From the NCBI RefSeq assembly GCF_946151055.1, contig NZ_CAMGYZ010000005.1, positions 186,001-250,000 on the forward strand: DNA of 64,000 nt. Reading direction: 5' to 3'. The translations under genes and the position numbers were made by a program. This document shows positions 59,316 to 64,000 of this stretch, piece by piece. This DNA comes from Bacillus sp. Marseille-Q3570. Its GTDB lineage: Bacteria > Bacillota > Bacilli > Bacillales > Fictibacillaceae. The notes under the pieces were generated by a model, which did not search any database, was not told the origin of the DNA, and saw only the letters and a program-made list of their open reading frames with translations. Every line of letters starts with the position of its first letter. The stretch's first letter is position 1.

Positions 59316-60320
59316 TTAATGACTTTTTGATTCTTTAGTTGAAGCAGCTGAACTGCTTTCATTTGTATTTTCATCAATATTCAAGTGTGTCTTTAAACTA
59401 TTAGAAATTTCCTCGATGCTAGTATCATCTAACATATAGTAAAAGACCCCATTATTTGAGTTCTCACCTTTCAATTCAAGTGAGTCGATTTGATTTATTT
59501 TTCCTGCATAACCATGGAGGCTAACAATTTCTTTAAAGTTCATATCCATTTGTATATTTCCGTCTAAACCATCGATGACATCATCATATTTGGTGAGTGA
59601 ACTGAATGATGTTCCTTTTTCAATAATCGCTTTAATGATTTGACGTTGTCTTTCTCCGCGGCCGATATCACCTCTAGGATCTTGCTTTCGCATACGAACA
59701 AATGCTAAAGCCTCTTCACCATCCAATTGTTGGTTACCCTCATGAAGCGTAATAGCATTATGACGATCATTACTATCTTGAACAGAGAATGTGCTAGGGA
59801 CATCTACGTCAACTCCGCCAAGTGCATCAACAATGTCGATAAAGGCTTTGAAATCCACTCTTACATAATGATCGACCGGTACATCAAACAAGTTTTCCAC
59901 ACTTTTTACAGCAAGATCAACGCCGCCATATGCATGAGCATGGTTGATCTTATCCATTCCTTCTCCCGGTATTTCCACATAAGAATCACGTGGGATACTG
60001 ACCATTTTTACAGATTTATCTTTTTTATTGAAGGTTGCTAAAATCAGTGCATCAGACCGGCTAACCCTTTCACCTTCACGAGCATCTATTCCTATGAATA
60101 AGACAGAAAAATTATCTTCGTTGACATCGACCTTTTCATCACGTAGTTCAGATTTGTCACCACGTTTTAATTCTTCAATAGAATTATCTGTAGCATTAGC
60201 TAGTTTAAAAGTTAAATAGGAACCATAACCGATTGTACTAAATACTAGTAAAAATAATGGAATTAATATTAAGCGTCTGCGACGACGTTTTTTTCTCTTG
60301 CGAATTTCTGTACGATACAT
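59316..60320 (-). CDS. LytR-CpsA-Psr (LCP) family wall polymer transferase
   Basis: A 334-residue type II membrane protein with a very basic cytoplasmic tail, one helix (about 17-37), and an LCP domain (about 70-250): FIGIDAREGERVSRSDALIL, MVSIPRDSYV, DKINHAHAYGG, FKAFIDIVDALGGV, FVRMRKQDPRGDIGRGERQRQI. LCP enzymes move glycopolymers from undecaprenyl pyrophosphate onto peptidoglycan. The class includes TagT/U/V and the B. anthracis LCPs that attach secondary wall polysaccharide; this sequence alone does not choose between them. GAGGAG precedes the ATG. Confidence 0.94.
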   Translation of the reverse strand: MYRTEIRKRKKRRRRRLILIPLFLLVFSTIGYGSYLTFKLANATDNSIEELKRGDKSELRDEKVDVNEDNFSVLFIGIDAREGERVSRSDALILATFNKKDKSVKMVSIPRDSYVEIPGEGMDKINHAHAYGGVDLAVKSVENLFDVPVDHYVRVDFKAFIDIVDALGGVDVDVPSTFSVQDSNDRHNAITLHEGNQQLDGEEALAFVRMRKQDPRGDIGRGERQRQIIKAIIEKGTSFSSLTKYDDVIDGLDGNIQMDMNFKEIVSLHGYAGKINQIDSLELKGENSNNGVFYYMLDDTSIEEISNSLKTHLNIDENTNESSSAASTKESKSH

Positions 60321-60362
60321 ACTTGTTTTTCTCCTCAGGGTTATGATTTAAAAATCATCTAA

Positions 60363-60394
60363 TAATAAAAAGAGACCGTCATGTGGTCTCTGAG
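60363..60394 (-). terminator. Intrinsic terminator
   Basis: Minus-strand AGAGACC-loop-GGTCTCT followed by TTTTTATTATT. It ends the tagD-tagB transcript, so the LCP gene downstream has its own promoter. Confidence 0.8.
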
Positions 60395-60450
60395 ATTCTA
60401 CTGACTTTTAAAATTTTATCCTATAAAAAACTATATATCAATACAATTTT

Positions 60451-61635
60451 CTAATTAGTTTTAACAATTATTTCGTCAACCTTTGAAGGATATAACTCTC
60501 TAATCAAGGTTTCGCTCGAATTTCCTTTAGAGTACTGATTCCATTCAGCAGCAAACTTTTCAATAGTAGTGTAATCGAATTTATGTTCTTTAATAATAGA
60601 AATGATTTCACTTGTGTTTTGGGCGACAGGCCCTGGAATGTTATTTTCAAACTCCATCCAAATACCGGGTTTTTTCTTGTACTCATCCAGATCATACATA
60701 TAGAAAATCATTGGTTTCCTCAGTAAGGAGAACTCAAAAGGTATTGAAGAGTAATCAGTAATTAGATAGTCCGTTATCAAAAGTAAATGATTTACTGAAT
60801 AATAATCCGAGACATCATAAACAAAACTTGAATAGTTGTTTTTCAAGTTAAATTTCACTGCAGGATGTATTCGTAAAAATACGACATAATCATCTTTCAA
60901 TTCTTCATACATAGATTGAAGGTCCAAATTGATATCCGTCAGGTCAAATTCCCCATCTCTAAAGGTAGGAGCGTATAAAATCACCTTTTTTGATTCGATT
61001 ACAGGAAATTCATCTTTAGTTTGTTCTATTACTAATTGTTTTTTTTCATCATCGAAGAAGAAATCTGTTCTGGGTATTCCGGTTCGTAGTATGGCCTCGT
61101 CATCTACTCCGAAGCTATGATGAATGATACTCGCCATTTTTTCAGATCCTACAGTAATATGAGAATGTCGTTTATAGACACTTTCAATTCGTTTCTTCGC
61201 AGTATCAGGTCTACCCTTAATTGTTGGATCCTTAAGACCAAATTTTTTTACTGCACCAGCTGCATGCCAGAGCTGAACACATTGTACATTCGGTTTGAAA
61301 TTCGTAACAGATAAAAACCCGTAATAATTATCTACAAACACCATTTTAGAGGTACTTATATGATAGATAGAAATAATCCAATGAAATAGGTTTATACATT
61401 CAAAAAAGTATACTTTAGAGTTTTTTATATTGTCGAAATTAATCGGGCATTTAGGATTTATCAAGAAAATGATTTCATGATTTTGTGTTTTTGATAATTG
61501 GTCGGCTACATGAAAAATATTATCCCCAAAAGAAGCAACAAAAGTTGTCTTTTCCTTTTGGGGAAATAACTGGAACATATTAAAAAATAGTTTGAAAATC
61601 ATCAAATATGTTCCGATTAATAATTCTCTAACCAT
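60451..61635 (-). CDS. tagB: CDP-glycerol glycerophosphotransferase (TagB-like)
   Basis: 394 residues of the CDP-glycerol glycerophosphotransferase family. Motifs: CVQLWHAAGAVKKFG with the catalytic His, HSHITVGSE, ILRTGIPRTDFFF, LYAPTFRDGE, FLRIHPAVK and ITDYLITDYSSIPFEFSLL. Length fits the single-domain TagB (primase) rather than TagF. TagB adds the first glycerol phosphate to the ManNAc-GlcNAc linkage unit. It overlaps tagD by 8 bases without a strong Shine-Dalgarno of its own, so translational coupling is likely. Confidence 0.9.
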   Translation of the reverse strand: MVRELLIGTYLMIFKLFFNMFQLFPQKEKTTFVASFGDNIFHVADQLSKTQNHEIIFLINPKCPINFDNIKNSKVYFFECINLFHWIISIYHISTSKMVFVDNYYGFLSVTNFKPNVQCVQLWHAAGAVKKFGLKDPTIKGRPDTAKKRIESVYKRHSHITVGSEKMASIIHHSFGVDDEAILRTGIPRTDFFFDDEKKQLVIEQTKDEFPVIESKKVILYAPTFRDGEFDLTDINLDLQSMYEELKDDYVVFLRIHPAVKFNLKNNYSSFVYDVSDYYSVNHLLLITDYLITDYSSIPFEFSLLRKPMIFYMYDLDEYKKKPGIWMEFENNIPGPVAQNTSEIISIIKEHKFDYTTIEKFAAEWNQYSKGNSSETLIRELYPSKVDEIIVKTN

Positions 61636-62026
61636 TATTGACTAATAGGAGATCTTTTTTAATCTTGCTTGTTGAAATGCCGACTGTACGAGGGAGGTAT
61701 ACTACTTCAGTATATTCTTTTAGAAAGTCGAATTTACCTTCCCAATCATCACCCATAACGAAAACATCAATATCATTGTCAATGACATCCTGAATTTTTT
61801 GATCCCAGTGGTTTTCAGGAATCACTTTATCTACATAACGAATCGATTCAAGAATCACTTTTCGATTTTCGTAACTGTGATATGCTTTTTTGTCCTTAAG
61901 AGCATTAAATTCATCAGTAGAAACTGCTACTGTCAAATGATCTCCTAATTCTTTAGCGCGACGAAGTAGATTTATATGGCCATTATGGAGTAAGTCGAAC
62001 GTACCGTATGTTAATACTTTTTTCAT
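61628..62026 (-). CDS. tagD: Glycerol-3-phosphate cytidylyltransferase
   Basis: 132 residues, the usual length. Nucleotidyltransferase motifs are present: YGTFDLLHNGHINLLRRA (HxGH as HNGH), VAVSTDEFN, and the C-terminal RTVGISTSKI (ISTSKI signature). It makes CDP-glycerol for TagB and TagF. AGGAGG lies 9 bases before the ATG. It is first in the tagD-tagB operon and divergent from tagF. Confidence 0.96.
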   Translation of the reverse strand: MKKVLTYGTFDLLHNGHINLLRRAKELGDHLTVAVSTDEFNALKDKKAYHSYENRKVILESIRYVDKVIPENHWDQKIQDVIDNDIDVFVMGDDWEGKFDFLKEYTEVVYLPRTVGISTSKIKKDLLLVNNG

Positions 62027-62252
62027 TGTTTGGTTCCTCCTATAAGTTTGCTAGATATAAAGACTCAAATAATTGTTACGTCCACAATGTATATATTAAT
62101 ATAACAAATTTGCAAGACTGTAACATGTCCTTTACATTCTATTAACAATACTTCGGATTTATTTATACCACGTTTAACCTTAATTAAAACTTTTTATAAA
62201 AAATTTACAATAGGGATCGATCAATTAATAATATTTACCAATAAAAACGTCG

Positions 62253-62283
62253 ATTATACCATAAATATACATACGCTTGTCAA
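62253..62283 (-). promoter_or_regulatory. Candidate promoter of tagD-tagB
   Basis: On the minus strand: TTGACA, 19-base spacer, TATAAT with an extended -10 (TGGTATAAT). The spacer is longer than usual, but the extended -10 may compensate. Leader about 220 bases. Confidence 0.55.
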
Positions 62284-62489
62284 ATCATGTAATCAATGTT
62301 AATTGCAGGACTAAAGCCATAAATAAAAGTCTATTCAAAATTTATTAGAACAAAGTAAAACTGAATAGACTCTGTATTATGTTGACGATTCAAATAGGGT
62401 TTGGTTTCGTAATTTTAAATATATTGTAAAAAGTTTCCTGTGTAAAGTTAATAAATTAAATCTTCCTAAAGGTTTCGCATTAATCATTT

Positions 62490-62515
62490 GTTTATGACTG
62501 GCGTTTATGACTGGC
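62490..62515 (+). repeat. Perfect tandem repeat 2 x 13 bp
   Basis: GTTTATGACTGGC occurs twice head-to-tail and ends 12 bases upstream of the tagF -35 box. The position suits an activator-binding site; it could also be a chance duplication. Confidence 0.8.
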
Positions 62516-62527
62516 GAAAATCTCCAT

Positions 62528-62556
62528 TTGAAAATCGAAAGTTTACGGCATATAAT
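62528..62556 (+). promoter_or_regulatory. Sigma-A promoter of tagF
   Basis: TTGAAA (62528-62533), 17-base spacer, TATAAT (62551-62556). Confidence 0.8.
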
Positions 62557-62594
62557 ATCGTATAATGTCAAGAGAGAGGGGCACAAGCAAAAAT

Positions 62595-64000
62595 ATGGGA
62601 CCACAAGATTTGGAAAACATCAAGATTTTGAATCTCTATTTAGAAAATAAAATCTATAGAATCGACATACCTGTAAAGGATACTTTCATGGTTGATGCAG
62701 CTCAAATGCAATTTGTCCTGGCAAATAGGCAAGATGACGAGGAAATCGTTTTGACTTCATCAAGTAAAGATTCATTAAATGAATTTACCATTTTTGAAAT
62801 AGAGATCCCTTTCGATGCTTTTAAACTATCTGAAGATGATATCTGGGATTTATACGTCATACGTGAAACCCAGAATGGATTGAAAAAAAGCAGAATCAAA
62901 AGTAATTTTGAGCACTTGAGGATATTGGCTATTGTCACTAAGGAAAATCAAAAAATGTTCTATCCATTCACTACGAAAGAAGGGAATCTATCTTTTAGAT
63001 TTAATCAATATAATTTATTTGCAACATTTGATGATATCCAATTAACAAACTCTGGAGAAATTTCAGTATCAGGATTTTTCAACTATCCACCATTCCATTC
63101 AGTTGGAGGCTATAACATTAAAAGATTAAAGCTGGTGATCAACAATAATGGTGAAGAGGAAAAGTCTATTGATGTAAAACGCGTTGCCCGCCCAGATCTC
63201 TATTCGAAATATACAAACACTCTTGCATTTAAAGAAATCGGTTTTGAAGGATCTTTTGATGTCAAAAAATATATTAATGGTAGTAATAAAAAAAGCTTCA
63301 AGTTTTTCTTGGAACTTGAATATGAACATGAAGGCAGGATTGAAACAATCAGGAGCATAAGAGTGCGATTGTCGCATGAGACCGAGCTTCCAGATAAATC
63401 GCTCCTAACGTTGAATGGTAAAAAGAAAAAAATATATTGTAGCGTTACAAAGAAATCAAAGTATTTTTTAGTGAATGTCGTTGATTATAATATGGTCAAA
63501 GAGACATTAACCAATATAAAATCCAAATGGGTGAAAATAAGAAGAAGCGACGACTTGAAAAAAATGTACAAGGTTGTCTTCTATTTACTTGGAAGAATCA
63601 TGCCAGCTGATCAGAAGTTGGTCATGTTCGAAAGCTTTTTAGGAAAACAATATAGTGATAGCCCAAGAGCTATTTATGAATATATGTTGGAAAACCATCC
63701 TGACTATAAAATGTATTGGAGTGTCGATCGAAGGCATCTAAAATTCTTTGCAGACAAAGATGTGAAATATGTAAGAAGGTTTTCCATCAGCTGGTTGTTA
63801 TTGATGACTAGAGCGAAATACTGGGTTTCAAATAGTAGATTACCTCTCTGGATCCCTAAACCGAAGCATACAATCTATCTGCAAACATGGCATGGTACAC
63901 CATTAAAAAGGTTGGCTGCTGATATGGATGAGGTCCATATGCCAGGAACCAATACGAGAAAATATAAAGAAAATTTCTTGAGAGAAGCAAGCAAGTGGGA
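62595..64000 (+). CDS. tagF: CDP-glycerol:poly(glycerophosphate) glycerophosphotransferase, N-terminal part
   Basis: The frame is open from ATG 62595 to the window end (468 codons, no stop). The first ~310 residues are a non-catalytic beta-rich extension (IYRIDIPVKDTFMVDAAQ...). The C-terminal part shows LVMFESFLGKQYSDSPRAIY, YWSVDRR and LQTWHGTPLKRLAADMDE, the start of the TagF catalytic fold with its key His. TagF polymerises poly(glycerol phosphate). An in-frame ATG at 62565 lies at the predicted transcription start and lacks a site; 62595 has AGAGGGG 13 bases upstream. Incomplete only because of the window edge. Confidence 0.9.
   Translation, partial: MGPQDLENIKILNLYLENKIYRIDIPVKDTFMVDAAQMQFVLANRQDDEEIVLTSSSKDSLNEFTIFEIEIPFDAFKLSEDDIWDLYVIRETQNGLKKSRIKSNFEHLRILAIVTKENQKMFYPFTTKEGNLSFRFNQYNLFATFDDIQLTNSGEISVSGFFNYPPFHSVGGYNIKRLKLVINNNGEEEKSIDVKRVARPDLYSKYTNTLAFKEIGFEGSFDVKKYINGSNKKSFKFFLELEYEHEGRIETIRSIRVRLSHETELPDKSLLTLNGKKKKIYCSVTKKSKYFLVNVVDYNMVKETLTNIKSKWVKIRRSDDLKKMYKVVFYLLGRIMPADQKLVMFESFLGKQYSDSPRAIYEYMLENHPDYKMYWSVDRRHLKFFADKDVKYVRRFSISWLLLMTRAKYWVSNSRLPLWIPKPKHTIYLQTWHGTPLKRLAADMDEVHMPGTNTRKYKENFLREASKW

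Larger units (their letters stand above)
62027..62594. other. Divergent tagD/tagF control region
   Basis: 568 AT-rich bases without a credible gene. It contains a minus-strand promoter candidate for tagD (62253-62283), a perfect tandem 13-base repeat (62490-62515) and a consensus-like tagF promoter (62528-62556). Confidence 0.65.

Overview
The window is a stretch of a low-to-moderate G+C Firmicutes chromosome, almost certainly a spore-former relative within Bacillaceae. The basis is strong Shine-Dalgarno sites, frequent TTG and GTG starts, sigma-A promoters, and an S-layer apparatus of the Bacillus anthracis/cereus type (secA2-slaP, csaB, many SLH proteins) beside wall teichoic acid genes. 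I cannot name the species. No rRNA, tRNA, prophage, insertion sequence or CRISPR array is visible.

Layout. 1-5 kb: tail of a LysM protein, a three-gene ABC-2 exporter operon and a membrane-anchored protein of unknown function. 5-11 kb: small hypothetical membrane and lipoproteins, an NlpC/P60-LysM hydrolase and an amidohydrolase, interspersed with three copies of a GTGCCAGGCAC-type repeat. 11-20.5 kb: VanZ-like protein, UDP-GlcNAc 2-epimerase (mnaA), an SLH protein, a 1011-residue FG-GAP protein, an LTA-synthase-family enzyme and an acyltransferase. 20.8-50.3 kb: an S-layer island with eleven SLH proteins, including the probable main S-layer subunit (25873-28323), SLH-anchored murein hydrolases of four different classes, a subtilase, a GDSL esterase, a ComEC/ComEA-like fusion, a YcdB-like protein, a second LTA-synthase paralogue, and secA2-slaP. 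50.4-64 kb: envelope glycopolymer genes tagA, a MurJ/SpoVB-like flippase, tagO, DUF5693-csaB-FAD oxidoreductase, an LCP transferase, tagD-tagB, and a divergent tagF that runs off the end.

How it fits together. MnaA makes UDP-ManNAc. TagO and TagA build the linkage unit, TagB, TagD and TagF build poly(glycerol phosphate), and an LCP enzyme attaches polymers to peptidoglycan. CsaB adds the pyruvyl ketal to the secondary cell wall polysaccharide that SLH domains bind. SecA2 with SlaP exports S-layer proteins. The SLH proteins then populate the surface. Thirteen SLH-type proteins are encoded in the window, one of them degenerate and one outside the island at 12.8-13.9 kb.

The most notable regulatory signal is a cyclic-di-GMP-I (GEMM-I) riboswitch at about 30225-30308, followed by an intrinsic terminator, in front of a large two-propeller SLH surface protein. 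This suggests second-messenger control of a surface factor. Other points of interest are the SLH-metallo-beta-lactamase-HhH fusion, an FAD oxidoreductase with degenerate SLH repeats coupled to csaB, two dispersed repeat families, and a large imperfect hairpin upstream of the csaB operon.
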